DNA from: Chara braunii
Taxonomy: Eukaryota; Streptophyta; Charophyceae; Charales; Characeae
DNA length: 55,468 bases
Assembly (NCBI GenBank): GCA_003427395.1
Contig: BFEA01000836.1
Span: 418,895 to 474,362, forward strand
Direction: 5' to 3'
Part shown: one piece after another, positions 1-10,382 of the stretch
Numbering within the stretch: the stretch's first letter is position 1
How the letters are laid out: the number at the start of each line of letters is the position of its first letter
Program-made: the position numbers and the translations under genes
The notes under the pieces: model-generated
Told to the model about the DNA's origin: nothing
What the model saw: the letters and a program-made list of their open reading frames with translations, nothing else
The model's database searches: none

Positions 1-1378
1 CCCCGGGGGCCTTCCAATTCCACGTCCTCTTCAGAGTTTTCCTCAGTGCGCACTGATTTTTTTTCTCTGTATCGGTCCAAGTTTAACGGATGTCCCCAAG
101 TGTCACCTTTTTCCGATGATGAAGGAAACGGCCTTGCTGCCGCCATGTCCCGATATGTGCGGAGATATGTCAGTAAGGTGGGCAGCATCAACGCCCTGGA
201 GTTCACGGCCGGTCTTGCCATCTCTAATGCTTTGTTCCTCTTTCCTCGCCAGCATCATTACTCTTAGCTTCAACACTCTTCTCGTCCCTTGCCTCTTTCC
301 AGATATGTCCGTGCCTCCAAATTCTTCACAGTCTATATCTCTCTCTTTTCCATCATGTATGTCGCCATGTTCTACGTTATCATCATCCTTCGTTCGGTCG
401 TTTTTCCCCCCACCACAACTTTCTATATCGCCATATTCTTCCATACCAGCTTCCGTATCTCCACGTACCCGACTGTCGCCTTCGTTAACTCCTGCGGCAC
501 TTTCATGGGTGCTACCCACATTCTTATCGTCCTTCTGTACGATGCCATTGTTGATCCTAACGATCTTCTCCTTCGCTAGCGCGTGACACTGTGCATGCAG
601 GTTTCTGGATCTTGATGCTGAGGCTTTGCATGGCAGAGGGCGAAAGGATTAGGACACTGGCCAAGCACACAGTTTCATTCTCGTTGTCGACCACATTAAG
701 CACACAGCCTCTCTTTCTCCCCTCCTCTCGTGTCATTCTGATCGTTCTGCCCTCCTCTCCTATTAAGCTCATCGTCCCCCGTTGCGCCGTCATAATCACT
801 GTCCTTGGCTTCCTGGGTCATACACTCCTCGTTCCCCTTCTCTTCCCCGCTTTTCACCAGACTGCGTCGACTCCACAGCTTCTTGAACTGCTTGAAGCGG
901 ACCGTGGTCCCCCCTCGTTCAGGTTACGGATTTTCCGAATGTGACACGTGTGTTTAACCACTTTTTTGCCCCCATGGCTGTCACACTGTCCCGTGGCGGA
1001 GCACTCTCAAAAGCCTTGAATCTATTTTACACCTTGAAGCGCCTTTCATCAGCCGTCTTCGCCCGATTGCGAATGCCTGAGGTCGAAGTTAAATGCTTAT
1101 GATGCAAGATGATAACGTACCTGTCTTCGACCTCCCGCACTCCGCCTCTCACCCCAAGTTTCCTTTTCTGCTCGCGTGGATTCCCTCCTGGCATGTTGCT
1201 GCCAACGCAACCCGCTCCTGTTCCTGTCCCGCCATTTCTCCCTTCTCATTGTTGCTCGCTGATCTGTCGTCCAGCTCCCCCTGTTAGTCGTGACAGCAGC
1301 AAGGATATTATGGAGAGAACTTCATCGTCGAGGTTGAACCCGAGCCTGTCTTGAATTCACGTTGGTCAACTGAAGCAT
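1..1378. other. Unassigned pyrimidine-rich DNA
   Basis: The plus strand is rich in C and T, which opens long hydrophilic frames on the minus strand (for example 103-519) and low-complexity frames on the plus strand. None shows a recognisable domain, signal peptide or conserved motif, and I do not call a gene. Apart from a short U6-like fragment at the left edge I see no repeat unit, tRNA or RNA gene here. A diverged host exon cannot be excluded. Confidence 0.4.
55..100 (-). pseudogene. U6 snRNA-derived fragment (5' part)
   Basis: On the minus strand this reads as the 5' part of U6 snRNA: the block around GGGGACATCCG, the stretch before TTGGAACGATACAGAG and its continuation are present with several substitutions. 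The ACAGAGA splice-site box region is only partly kept and the 3' half is replaced by a T-run on the plus strand. It is far too short to be a working spliceosomal RNA gene. It matches the other U6-like fragments in this window. Confidence 0.55.
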
Positions 1379-1424
1379 CCGGACATGCATCACATGCACG
1401 TCCGGACATGCATCACATGCACGT
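1379..1424 (+). repeat. Two-copy 23-bp tandem repeat
   Basis: A 23-bp unit beginning CCGGACATGCATCACATG occurs twice head to tail with no mismatch until the last bases of the second copy. It has no coding context. The unit contains ATGCAT and CACATGCACG, so it is partly self-complementary. Confidence 0.85.
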
Positions 1425-2065
1425 TTCGCGAGTGCGCACTAGTCGCTCATCACAAGGATGCCGCGCACACAAGGAGATGCGCGCCAGCTTGGGATCCACT
1501 TGATATTTGCCACACCCTTCTCCCGCCGCTGACCCTGTTACTCGTCAGGGCATGCTCATGTTCGTGGGATGGGCTCGATCACTCGTCACGATCCCGCTCT
1601 GCCGCGCAGCCAGACGGTTGGCAGGACGTGGAGATGTTCGTCCAGCAGCATCCACCGCAGCTTAGTCAACACAGAGCCAGAGCCACACAAGCTTCGTGGT
1701 TATGGCTGTGGCTCCTCGTCTGAGTCAGCCAAGCTCCGGTTCCACGGCGTCTCTCCAGGCGCCAGCCCGTCGCGCTCGTGGAAAGGACGCAGGGCATCCT
1801 TTCTCCCGCCCTGACAGATGTGGGCGGGGTTTCTTACCCTCAGCGCAATTTTTTTTTCTTGCAAACTGCTGCTCGGCTCTTCTTTCTCGTTTTCCTTTTT
1901 GATTTTATTTTATCTGCTTTTTCTTTCAGTTTGGACCTTCTCTTGCGGAGATGTGAGAGTCATTTTCGAGCTTTTTTCAGACCGTTCACATGGAGAGGCT
2001 AAAAATACCTACTACCCTGCAAAAAATCCTGGTTGGAGTTGTGCCAATCACCCTAGAATGCCCAG

Positions 2066-2136
2066 GAGCAGGGGTCATGCTAATCTTCTCCGTATCGTTC
2101 CAATGTTAAAGGGATGCTCCAATTTTAACGGATGTT
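2066..2136 (-). pseudogene. U6 snRNA-derived fragment with duplicated 5' piece
   Basis: The minus strand carries the U6 core around GAGAAGATTAGCATG followed by the CCCCTGC block, preceded by TTGGAACGATAC. The upstream TTGGAACG-type piece is present twice with GGAGCATCC between, as if the 5' end had been partly duplicated. The U6 3' stem and terminal T-run are missing. It is a decayed copy, not a gene. Confidence 0.65.
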
Positions 2137-2171
2137 CTTTCCCCCCTCTTCCCCGCCCCCCCCCTCTCTTA

Positions 2172-2242
2172 ATTTGGACCATTTCTCTATTTACGTTTGT
2201 CGTCCTTGCGCAGGGGTGGCATTAATCTTCTCTGTATTGTTT
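2172..2242 (-). pseudogene. Near full-length U6 snRNA pseudogene
   Basis: Read on the minus strand the order is ACAGAGAAGATTAAT, CCCCTGCGCAAGGA, a diverged telestem region, GAGAAATGGTCCAAATT. This matches U6 from the ACAGAGA box to the 3' end with about ten substitutions. Two bases are changed in the AGCATGG segment. Downstream in U6 orientation lies a G-rich tract instead of a terminator T-run. The 5' end runs into a degenerate region of TTAAATTGGAG-like repeats. Confidence 0.75.
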
Positions 2243-2319
2243 GTTTTTTCGATGCTAACGGCTTCTCCAATTTAACGGCTGGTCGAATTTTAATGGTTAA
2301 TGTCCTACATTGCATTCGT

Positions 2320-2384
2320 GTTGGACATCATCCCAGCGAAGGGTAGAATGGCGGATGTTCGTATTTTCTGGGATGATGTCCAAC
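2320..2384. repeat. Perfect 17-bp inverted repeat (hairpin)
   Basis: GTTGGACATCATCCCAG at 2320-2336 is exactly complementary to 2368-2384, with a 31-bp loop. It sits between a minus-strand U6 copy (2172-2242) and a plus-strand U6 copy (2403-2500), so the 5' ends of both U6 copies point into the hairpin. Confidence 0.9.
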
Positions 2385-2402
2385 GGCACACTTTTCTTTT
2401 GT

Positions 2403-2500
2403 TAAAATTGGAACGATATCGAGAAGAATAGCATGTCATTGATCGCTGCGCAAAAAAAAAAGAAACGGGTGACACACATAATTCGAGAAAAGAAGAAAGG
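2403..2500 (+). pseudogene. U6 snRNA pseudogene with A-run insertion
   Basis: The plus strand reads AAAATTGGAACGATA, then GAGAAGAATAGCATG, then a diverged GCTGCGCAA, an A-run, GTGACACACATAATTCGAG and AAAAGAAGAAAGG. This is the U6 order from the 5' single-stranded region to the 3' end. The ACAGAGA box is changed to ATCGAGA and an A-tract replaces part of the segment after TGCGCAA. No terminator T-run follows. It is non-functional. Confidence 0.75.
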
Positions 2501-2506
2501 AATGTG

Positions 2507-2532
2507 CGGGAGCCATGCTAATGTTCTGTTCC
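2507..2532 (-). pseudogene. Short U6 snRNA-derived fragment
   Basis: The minus strand holds only the central U6 piece (AGAACATTAGCATGGCTCCC, one base off the U6 core), directly next to a C-rich tract on the plus strand. The same kind of C-rich tract borders the neighbouring minus-strand U6 copies, so it may be part of the repeated unit. Confidence 0.5.
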
Positions 2533-3007
2533 CCCCCAACCCCCGCCCCCCCCTCCTTCATACGATTATGTTTTTCAATTACAAGCTACTGCAGCCTTTG
2601 CTGGTCCTTTGGATGGATGCATCTGACAACATTTCCATCACAAATCCAAGCTACTACACGGTCGGTCACTTTCTTTTCACGAAGTTTTATCGTGTCTTAT
2701 TCGGTGTTAGCTTCGTCGTTCTGCAGGGAGCATGACGGGAAAAATGCGTCTACGCGGCGGATGCTTGAGAACCTGCATTTCGTATCGAGGCTGCAATCGA
2801 CTCTAACAGACCAGTGGGTTCGGAACAGAGGCCATCCTTAATTGGACCCCCAGTATCATCATCATCATCTTGGGCATAGACTCGACTGGTGGTCAATAGC
2901 GGCTGTAACCGATCATCCCGCTGCGGTGGGCACTTCAATGGGCAGCGCTGTGAGGAAGGAGGACAGAGTATGCGCGGACGATATCTTCCTGTTCGCGCGT
3001 TTTGGGT
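2533..3007. other. No gene recognised
   Basis: After a C-rich tract (2529-2556) the sequence is unique-looking with only short frames. The minus-strand frame 2750-3172 is mostly Ser/Leu low complexity produced by the GA microsatellite at its end. Nothing else is supported. Confidence 0.4.
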
Positions 3008-3045
3008 AGAGAGAGAGCGAGAGAGAGAGAGAGAGAGAGAGAGAG
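3008..3045 (+). repeat. (GA)n microsatellite
   Basis: A 38-bp run of GA dinucleotides with one C interruption. It creates artificial Arg/Glu and Ser/Leu frames in several reading frames. Confidence 0.95.
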
Positions 3046-3309
3046 TACCTCGTGAGTGGTTCTCGCAAAGAGAGGGAGAAAAGTTCGGAGTGGAAAGGGG
3101 AAGGACTGGGAACAAGAGAACGAGCAGGAAAAGAAGGAAAAGGGAAATTATTCCGTGCTCTTCCCTGCTCATGCGGTGGAAGAGTGAACATCCATTTCAT
3201 TCGGATTTCGAGAATTTCAAATTGCTTGTTTCCGTTTTCCGTTGTGTCATAGTCAACGTGCATTGTGCAGGCTTGCATCTAGACACGACACTCTATCTGT
3301 CTGATGGGT

Positions 3310-3381
3310 GGGGCTGACGATTGGAAGTGGCGGGGCTGACGATTGGAAGTGGCGGGCCTGACGATTGGAAAATATTGACGG
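3310..3381 (+). repeat. Three-copy 22-bp tandem repeat
   Basis: GCTGACGATTGGAAGTGGCG recurs with a 22-bp period; the GACGATTGG core starts at 3316, 3338 and 3360. The third copy is truncated after TTGGAA. Confidence 0.9.
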
Positions 3382-3458
3382 AGGACCCGGAAAAAAAAAA
3401 AAAAGAAACGATTCTTGGGAGGCTAAATTTATCTTTAGACAGAATTGATCAACGGGAG

Positions 3459-3488
<30 letters not shown>
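3459..3488 (+). repeat. Poly(A) tract
   Basis: An uninterrupted run of about 30 A residues. Several other long A/T homopolymers occur in the first 7 kb (3392-3404, 3931-3953, 6127-6152 on the opposite strand), as is usual around retroposed sequences, but no coding or SINE body was recognised directly upstream. Confidence 0.9.
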
Positions 3489-3491
<3 letters not shown>

Positions 3492-3794
3492 CGTCACAGA
3501 GTCATCAGGGGGGAAAGACTGATCAGGCCAACTGAGGCATCGAAATGGAACAGTCAGCAGCTAATAGACTGCGTACACGTGGACGGTCGCTGTCCTTCTC
3601 AGGACGTGGCTGCTGGGGGTATGCCTATGCCGGGCTTGGTATCCGGGCCCAATCACTGCTGCTGCTGATTCCATGTCAAGGGGCACCTGCCCATATATTG
3701 TTTTTTTTTTTTTCGATCGGAATATATTTTTTTAATTTCATTGAAAAATAAAAATCAAGTTTGGCTGTGTTAGGCATGGCTTTCATCGGCCGTG

Positions 3795-3874
3795 TTGGGC
3801 ATTTGCAGGCTGCTCTGGGCCAAAAAAAAAAAACTTGGGCATTTGCAGGCTGCTCTGGGCCAAAAAAAAAAAAC
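3795..3874 (+). repeat. Two-copy 40-bp tandem repeat with A-tract
   Basis: A 40-bp unit made of TTGGGCATTTGCAGGCTGCT, CTGGGCC and twelve A residues plus AC is repeated exactly once (first copy from 3795, second from 3835). It lies just left of a candidate hAT remnant. Confidence 0.9.
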
Positions 3875-3916
3875 TATGTTGATATTATGATGACATCATG
3901 AGCTGCGGCAGGCTGC

Positions 3917-4251
3917 CAGCGGCATACTTCAAAAAAAAAAAAAAAAAAAAAAACGGTCGGGCCTTGTTTACCGCAGGGCCCTGCGCCAACACCCCACCCG
4001 CAGGGCCCTGCGCCAACACCCCACCCAACTCCACACCACAATTTTTTATTTTTTATTTTTTTTCTAAGACACATGATCTGTTTTTTTTGTTTTTGTTTTT
4101 TTTTTTGATTTGAAGGCACGGGGGTGTAGAAGGCCCCCGCACCACCCCCCTCCCGCCCCGATCCCGACGCCCAGGTGGGCAGAAAACCCGTGAACGGTTC
4201 ACGGATTTTTGCCCCGGTGACCGGCCGGTCACGTTCACGGGACCGGCACTG
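3917..4251. mobile_element. Candidate decayed hAT-type MITE
   Basis: The right end, read inward from 4251, is CAGTGCCGGTCCCGTGAACG. This is almost the same as the left end of the well-defined hAT MITE at 39124, including the GTGAAC/GTTCAC subterminal motifs. The proposed left end (CAGCGGCATAC at 3917) is diverged. The flanking octamers CAGGCTGC and CTGGCGGC agree at 6 of 8 positions. The right terminus is well supported; the left boundary is a guess. There is no transposase; the interior holds an A-run, a 27-bp tandem duplication and T-rich DNA. Confidence 0.4.
3973..4026 (+). repeat. Two-copy 27-bp GC-rich tandem repeat
   Basis: A 27-bp unit beginning GCAGGGCCCTGCGCCAACAC occurs twice (3973 and 4000). 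Each unit contains the palindrome GCAGGGCCCTGC, so each could form a small hairpin. Confidence 0.9.
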
Positions 4252-4301
4252 CTGGCGGCTGACGCAGTGCTCTTCGCGCTTGCCTTCCCCGTCATCGTCG
4301 G

Positions 4302-4304
<3 letters not shown>

Positions 4305-4355
<51 letters not shown>
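4305..4355 (+). repeat. (TC)n microsatellite
   Basis: A 51-bp pure TC run. Apparent Ser/Leu or Arg/Glu proteins crossing it are artefacts of the repeat. Confidence 0.95.
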
Positions 4356-4358
<3 letters not shown>

Positions 4359-4379
4359 CAGGCAACTGAAATATCATTT

Positions 4380-6282
4380 TGGATTTTCTTTTCCTGCCGC
4401 GAAGACAGTTGCACCCCGAAGTAAACTACAACTTCCCCGCGCGCATGTGGGACTCGCCGCATTTCAAAAGTTTTCAGGCAAAAAACGAAAAAAACTGTGG
4501 ATGTCGGAAGTCCTAAAAAATGGTGAGAGAGCCCTCACCAAGCATACAAACCCTAGCAAATGCTGACTGCTTTGTATTTGGCCAGAAAGACATTGTAGAC
4601 ACATTGCTAGGGGGCTGATGCTGGAGGCCACATTCACAGCTCAAGATTTCCTACTGTGAGTCTGAGAGTAGGTCAGTAAACTGGACAGGTTCTCTGAATG
4701 TGATGGTTAAGAATATATCTATTGATTTTTTTTTCCAAAGCAAAAAAATTATTGAGGTTTTCACAAGAGGGGGTTGCTCTTGACCAGCAACGGGGGCCCA
4801 CTACACACTACCCACTACCCCAAAGGATGGATTAAGGGCATACTCAGACAAGGCCCTCAGAATTGCAGAATCACAAAAACAGTGGCCAGATTTTGTGATT
4901 TTCCCATTTTGAGGGCCTCGTCTTAGTCTTAAGTTATGAATCTTTAGATGTGCTTTTTGCAGAGATGTATAATCCAGTTTCGACAGGGATTTTTCGCACC
5001 TCTCCACAAAGACGTCCAGATTCCGGCTAATAGTCTTGCTAGTGGGGCCATGGCCCATGGTTGCTACAAGATGAATTCAGATTTTGGAAGAGATTTGAGA
5101 TCTGGTGGGTGGGTGGGTAGTAGTATTCATTCTGTTCCCTTGGAGAACAGGTATCAGCTGTTGGGACCAGAGGAGAGGTGCAGTGATTGGTCGATTTGGC
5201 ATGCTCCCTTACCCTATAGGCCGACCCCTGGCCGGTATTGCCCAACTGCAGGTTAGGTGCAGCCCCCCCTGCATGTTCCGTCTTAGGCACCATGAAAACA
5301 TGGATGTGGCTGGCATGGGTTTCCCCCTAATATATTGTAATTAAAACAAAATGCAGGTCAGGTGCAGCCCCCCCTCCTGTCAGGGGATTGAATTGGTTGG
5401 CTTTAAAGAATTGAGACTTTCAGACTGAGGGGGAAAAGAACTTGCGGTTGGGGCTTGGGGGTGCAGCCCAGCTTGGATGAGGACGAGGGTACGCCCAGTC
5501 TTAAAGTTTGCCGCATGTGATGACTGTGTGACTTGTGGGGAACATGTTTTTCCTCATGTTAATGAATTCAAACAGGAGGGGGAGAAGGGGGAAGAACAAA
5601 GAACATAGTTTCAGTGTGTGAACAACCTTCCTGGAAAACGGGAAAGAGACTTCCGCAGGCAGTGGACACCAGGTCTAACCGACAATCACTCTGTAAAGGA
5701 GGGAGTGCGCGGACCCATAAGCTTATTGCGAAAAAGCCTTCAGAACCTTCTGCAAACCCTTCTACCCAGTGGCAGTATGGCCCATCCCACATCTCAGTTG
5801 ATTTACTAGGATCAGGCATACTCCTCCTGTGGGGTAGAGTAGTGAGTAGTTGTTGGGAGGAACTTCAATCTCTCTTTGCACAGGCATCATCACCAGTGTC
5901 AAACCTCCAGTACAGAGGCCCTGGCAAGTAGAGGGTGCATCCCACACATGCACGGCAGAAAAAATGCTGAGGGTGCATCCCACACATGCACGCCAGATGC
6001 CTGCTGGCTGTTCTGTTGCCCCGGGAACCATTTCTCTATCTATGGGCAATGGGCATGACCCCACAGCTCGCGGAAATGTGCAAAAGACAACCTACATATG
6101 CATTGGGGGGATTATCTTTCCTCTTTTCTTTTTTTTTTTTTTTTTTTTTTTTACAAAGAGCTCCAATCTATTCGTGGGGAGCAACACGTGCTGGGAACCG
6201 GGCCCAGCGTCCCGTATTTAAAGATGCTTGTAAGATGCTAGGCTTTTATATATTACAAATCCGGCTACTAATGAGGTGGGGA
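4380..6282. other. Non-coding stretch, short repeats only
   Basis: No frame here shows a recognised domain. The minus-strand frame 4801-5058 (85 codons) has a balanced composition and could be a fragment of something older, but I cannot assign it. Two 23-bp near-identical words (GCAGGTYAGGTGCAGCCCCC, at 5248 and 5353) and two copies of GAGGGTGCATCCCACACATG (5931 and about 5967) show local duplication. A T-homopolymer lies at 6127-6152. Confidence 0.4.
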
Positions 6283-6345
6283 CCAAACCCCAAATGTAAG
6301 GTGATAGAGTGCCGAGCTCATTCACCAACCTGACTGTTTGTAACC
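6283..6345 (-). other. tRNA-like relic, possible SINE head
   Basis: Read on the minus strand the order is GTTGGTGAATGAGC, a middle part, then TTTGGGGTTTGGTCCCCACC. This resembles the D-arm and T-arm (box B-like) of a tRNA with the right spacing. The acceptor stem is not intact and TTTGGTC replaces the usual TTCGANN loop, so it is not a gene. A tRNA-derived SINE remnant is the likeliest reading. Confidence 0.3.
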
Positions 6346-6867
6346 ATAGGCCTGGCGACAAGGCACACGATACAGAAAACAAAAGAAGGAAAGCGGCTGT
6401 CCACAAATGTGGTAAACGGATGAACGAATTGTTCCATTCTTGGTGGGAAGGTGCATTCGTTTCGTTTTCAGGGAAGGTAGCAAAGTGCATCGGGTACCAA
6501 TGGATTGTTCGATATTCAGGGGCAAGATGCATTGGTTTTGTTTTCATTTCCACTGCAGTGCGGCCAGGGCCTATTTACCGGACTGGTGTTTCAGTGGAAG
6601 AGTGCCCCTGACCGTTTTAAGAGCAGGAGGAGGAGGGGGTAGTCGAGGAGACCGTTGCAAGGGGACATGGATCATTCATGGCTATGGCCAGAAAGGTTGC
6701 AAGCTCGGAGGAGAAGGCGGCTATGGCGGCGGGCTCACCATGCATGGTCTCGGAAAAGAGTCCCGACAACGAACGGCTCTTTAGGTATACGAACGACTCT
6801 ATAGGTATATATACACAGTGACTGTACTGGGTGTGTGGGTCTCTCTTTTTTTTTTTTTTTTTTTTCA
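6346..6867. other. Spacer left of E1
   Basis: No gene or repeat family recognised. It ends with a T-run (6846-6865) that directly abuts the E1 target-site duplication. The T-run and C-terminal Lys-rich frames over it are not coding. Confidence 0.4.
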
Positions 6868-6872
6868 AATCA
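6868..6872. other. E1 target-site duplication, left copy
   Basis: AATCA lies immediately before the E1 LTR and is repeated at 17793-17797 after the other LTR. A 5-bp duplication is the usual size for Ty3/gypsy integration. Confidence 0.7.
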
Positions 6873-8037
6873 TGCAAGGAACCTGACTGTTCACTCTTGC
6901 TGGAGTATTCAATTTGCATGCACATCCGTCATCACACAGATAGGATAGCATCACACAAAGTCAAAGTTGAGATGAGANAGGNACCAGATAGCGCAGCTCA
7001 TATTATAGAATCCACATTAAACAAGAGTATCTCGAGTTCAAGNGTTCAGCGCCAACAAAATGTAAGNCTTCTTCACTCAGTCATCATCACAGAACCTGGC
7101 TCAGCCAGCATCACTCTTTTGCTCACAGGTAAGTAATCACCATATCCCACTTGGCAACCTGTCTTCTCTCTCTTTCGTATCTTCTCTCTCAAGATCCCTG
7201 TCGTGGTTCCCTTCTGTCACTATGCATGCACACTCCCTGCCTACGAGAATCTACTCTGAATGCCTCTCACTGAAAAGCTACTATTAACCCCTTGTACTGC
7301 TTCTACTAACTCAGGCTGGCGCAGCTATGGCTTCCCTGCAGCCAGCGCCCAGCTCATCTCCCTTCTGGCGCAGCTTCTCCTGCCAGCGCCCCTCCCTGCA
7401 CTCTAGCGCACAAGTGCCTCAGCACTTCCACACAGCAATGCCAATGGGAATCTGTCCTTGTGGGGAGGCTGCCTCATTCTTTATAGTGCTGGCCTGCCCT
7501 TGCGAGGTCTGAACTCAGCCTGTCTTGGATCCCGTCCCAGTCCCAGCCTCTGTGGAGTGTGTCCCAGTACCTTTTCCTTCAAGGTCTGCTGCTGCTGCGG
7601 CCTTCAGGCCTGAATTTTGGATTTAGAGCCTGTATCTAGACTCTCCTTCTGGCTTAATTCGTGACTGGGATTTTATCCTTTTGACTTCCTTTGGACAGAC
7701 ACACCTACTACTCGAACAGACACACATTCTGCACGAACAGACACCCATACAGCACGAACAGACACACATATTGCACGTACAGTCTGTACAGACACATCTC
7801 TTGCATAAACAGATGTGACTTGCACATCCCCTGGATGAACAGATGTGACTCCCATATGCAACTGTTCGCCCAGGGGCACAACTGTGACCTTTGACATTGA
7901 CTTTGACTTAGTTAGGATGTGACTTTTGACCCAGAGAACATGTCATTTGATCTGCTTTCACGAGTTGGGGCTCTGGGCGAGTGACCCCTCTATGCTGCAT
8001 TCGTCAAACAGAGGTTGAATCGGGTTAAGGCCCTTTT
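6873..8037 (-). repeat. E1 3' LTR
   Basis: It is highly similar over its whole length to 16605-17792. In element orientation it ends in CCTTGCA, giving the canonical CA end; the other end is AAAAGGGCC rather than TG. The block 6977-7068 contains four isolated N bases and is the part missing from the other LTR, where an adapter replaces it. No LTR-encoded protein is supported. Confidence 0.85.
7694..7800 (+). repeat. ~22-bp tandem repeat inside E1 LTR
   Basis: Four to five diverged copies of a unit like CGAACAGACACACATTCTGC occur in tandem. The same array, with fewer differences between units, is in the other LTR at about 17457-17550. Such arrays in LTRs often lie in the U3 promoter region; that role is inference here. 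Confidence 0.75.
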
Positions 8038-8077
8038 ACTCTCGCGGACCTAGTTTCGAGGTCCCCTGAGAAAACCT

Positions 8078-8560
8078 TCATCTATCTATAATACTTATTC
8101 CCCTTTTAGCTCTTTCATAAGCAGATACAATATGAGGCGCGGACTCAATTAGTTCGTCTCTTTTGAACCAGCGATCTTCACTTGAGTCCTGATATGCGAA
8201 TCTTACTTTATATTGTCGCTGGGGTCTGCCCCTGCGTCCAGTTTGGAAAATGCTTTCAGCAACAATTTTATCCACGTCATATTTCCCATCCATACTAGGT
8301 GGTATCGCTGATCTGCGACTGGGAAACAACTTATTTGTCACGCAAGGCAAGAGTTTTGAGGCGTGAAATACAGGATACGTATCCAAATGTAGAGGAATTT
8401 CAATCACATAAGAAGGTCCATCCACATCCCCAATTACATCAAGAACTTGCGAAGGTCCTCTGTAGGCGGGTAATAATTTCTGAGAGATGTTTTCTTCAGG
8501 AACAAATTCCTTAGACTTCACCCATACCAGATCACCTACAAGAAATTAAGAAGGCCTTAT
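8078..8560 (-). pseudogene. pol: E1 integrase C-terminus with chromodomain-like tail
   Basis: Frame from 8521 to a natural stop at 8078. The first part (GPSQVLDVIGDVDGPSYVIE, then LHLDTYPVFHASKL) is the DNA-binding C-terminal domain typical of gypsy integrase. The last ~70 residues, from YDVDKIVAES to DRWFKRDELI and HIVSAYERAK, match the chromodomain-like tail of chromoviruses, which steers integration to particular chromatin. It is in the same frame as the integrase core upstream, with stops between them. The tail itself is intact; the protein as a whole is not. Confidence 0.8.
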
Positions 8561-8716
8561 GTGCTTATTTGTCTGTTCTATCATCTGATGTTGTGCCTTT
8601 ACTATATTTTCCTTCACTTTCTCAATATCTTTCTGATACTATATCGCAAATTCACTTGTACCTAATGGAAGTTTATGTACTTGGTCCGAATTCAGGCGAT
8701 CAATGGGCCTACGTGG

Positions 8717-9089
8717 TCGTCATCCCAAATGCAGTTCCATCAGAGTCCTACATGTAAACAGGTGAACAAAGTTGTTATAGGCACTAGCAACTTTGGGCAA
8801 ATGTTCGTCCCAATCAATTTGGTCGGGACGTATGTACATACGCAAAGTGTGCCGCAAAATCTTGTTCATTTGCCCAGTCTGGCTATTTGTGTCAGGGTGC
8901 CTACTTGATGACATAGTCAACTTGGAGCCATAGACGTTCATTAGTTGCTGCCACTGTTCACTCGTGAACCGTGATTCTCTGTCACTCACAATCGTTAAGG
9001 GATGTCCATAATCTTTTACCCAATGGTTAAAGAATTCCCGGATTACTAATTTTGTCTTCGCTTCCGCTGACAATGCTACGAATACAACA
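8717..9089 (-). pseudogene. pol: E1 integrase catalytic core, 3' half
   Basis: This frame resumes just after the TA-flanked insertion and carries the second catalytic region (IVSDRESRFTSEQW) and the third (HPDTNSQTGQMNK). In active gypsy integrases the third region has Glu in QTE-like context; here it is Gly, so the DDE triad is broken. The frame ends at 8717-8719 with TGA where related elements have Trp (LHLG then stop). It continues in the same frame into the C-terminal part. Confidence 0.85.
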
Positions 9090-9489
9090 TATAACACAGA
9101 ATTCGTGAAAACCTAACAAAATAATTTGTTAGGTTTGCACGAAAATTTTTTAAGATTCTGATAATACTTTTTTCAGGCCTCCTACATGAACAAAATTTTA
9201 TGTGAAGTAAATTAACCGCAAAAAAATAATAGAAAACTACTTTTTTAAAACCACTAGAAGTGATGAGAAGAGAAGCAAGTTTTTTTACAAAAAATCAGTA
9301 CCTTGCAAAGCACCGTTAATTCAAGAACTGAAATATCACAATATTTTGTTTAACTAAAAAAATCATATTTATAGTTCTGTAAGGTATGTAGCACGACGAA
9401 CCTATTCGGGGGTTTCCCAAACATGCACACATGCTCTCCTATTCACGAATACATTCGCTTGAATATGTTCTCTCATACATGGACGAATT

Positions 9490-9870
9490 TCATTTTTTAA
9501 TTTTAAATCATCGTTGGCGAGGAATTTGAAGATGTCCCCCAGACAAAAGTTGTTTTAATTCTTCTTTTACAAAACATATATTTTTTGACAAGGGTTTTAC
9601 AGTTAACTTTAAAATTGAGTTATATTAATTTATAGTTCTATAAACTCGATTTCGCAAAATCTGGTGTTTTTAAGCATTTTTTTATTTTTTAATTTCAAAT
9701 CATCGTTGGCTAGGAATTTGAAGATGTCTCTCAGGCAAAAGTTGTTTTAATTCTTCTTTTACATAACATATATTTTTTGACAAGGGTTTTACAATTAACT
9801 TAAAAATGAAGTTATATTAATTTATAGTTCTGTAAACTCGATTTCGCAGAATCTGGGTTTTACCAAACTG
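9490..9870 (+). repeat. Two-copy ~192-bp tandem repeat
   Basis: Two long units, each running from a T/A-rich start through ATCGTTGGC, GAATTTGAAGATGTC and a TTTATAG palindrome to GATTTCGCA, follow each other with a 192-bp period and scattered differences. They lie inside the TA-flanked insertion. Confidence 0.85.
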
Positions 9871-10382
9871 CTGAAAACGGTTTATAGTTCTATAAATAAG
9901 TATTCATTGAAACTGTTTTTTTTAACATCTTTCGGGTTCGCCTTGTAGTCATTAAAGATTGTCTTGTTTGAGCTATGTTTTTTGTCAATATACCGAGAAC
10001 GGCTTATAGTCATATAACATGCTCTTTGTTGGAAATGATTTTCTTGCACATTTTGAGAATCGCTAGACTTTTTGCCTGTTTTTTTTCCTCCTTTCTTGGG
10101 AAACAGTTAAAAACGCTCTCTTTTATGTGTCAAAAATAACAGTTTGACTTTTACTTTTTTATTGTATAAAAAATGTTAGGTTTTGTGGTTTTGTTAGGTT
10201 TTCACAAATTCGGTTTTCGCAGTCGTTCACGAGTTTCGCGCGTCTGCCCTCCCCTCAGCAGAGAAACATCGGCGAGACACTCTTTTTAAAGAAGCAACAA
10301 TTGTGGAGATTTGTTTCAAAGTGATTCAGGTCATTTTCCAAAGATTTGTCCCTTATGCGTTTCAGTTTATAGAAATAGTGTC

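Noticed and set aside
103-519. 138-codon hydrophilic minus-strand frame at the left edge
   Set aside because: No motif, biased composition from a pyrimidine-rich opposite strand, and overlapping open frames on both strands.
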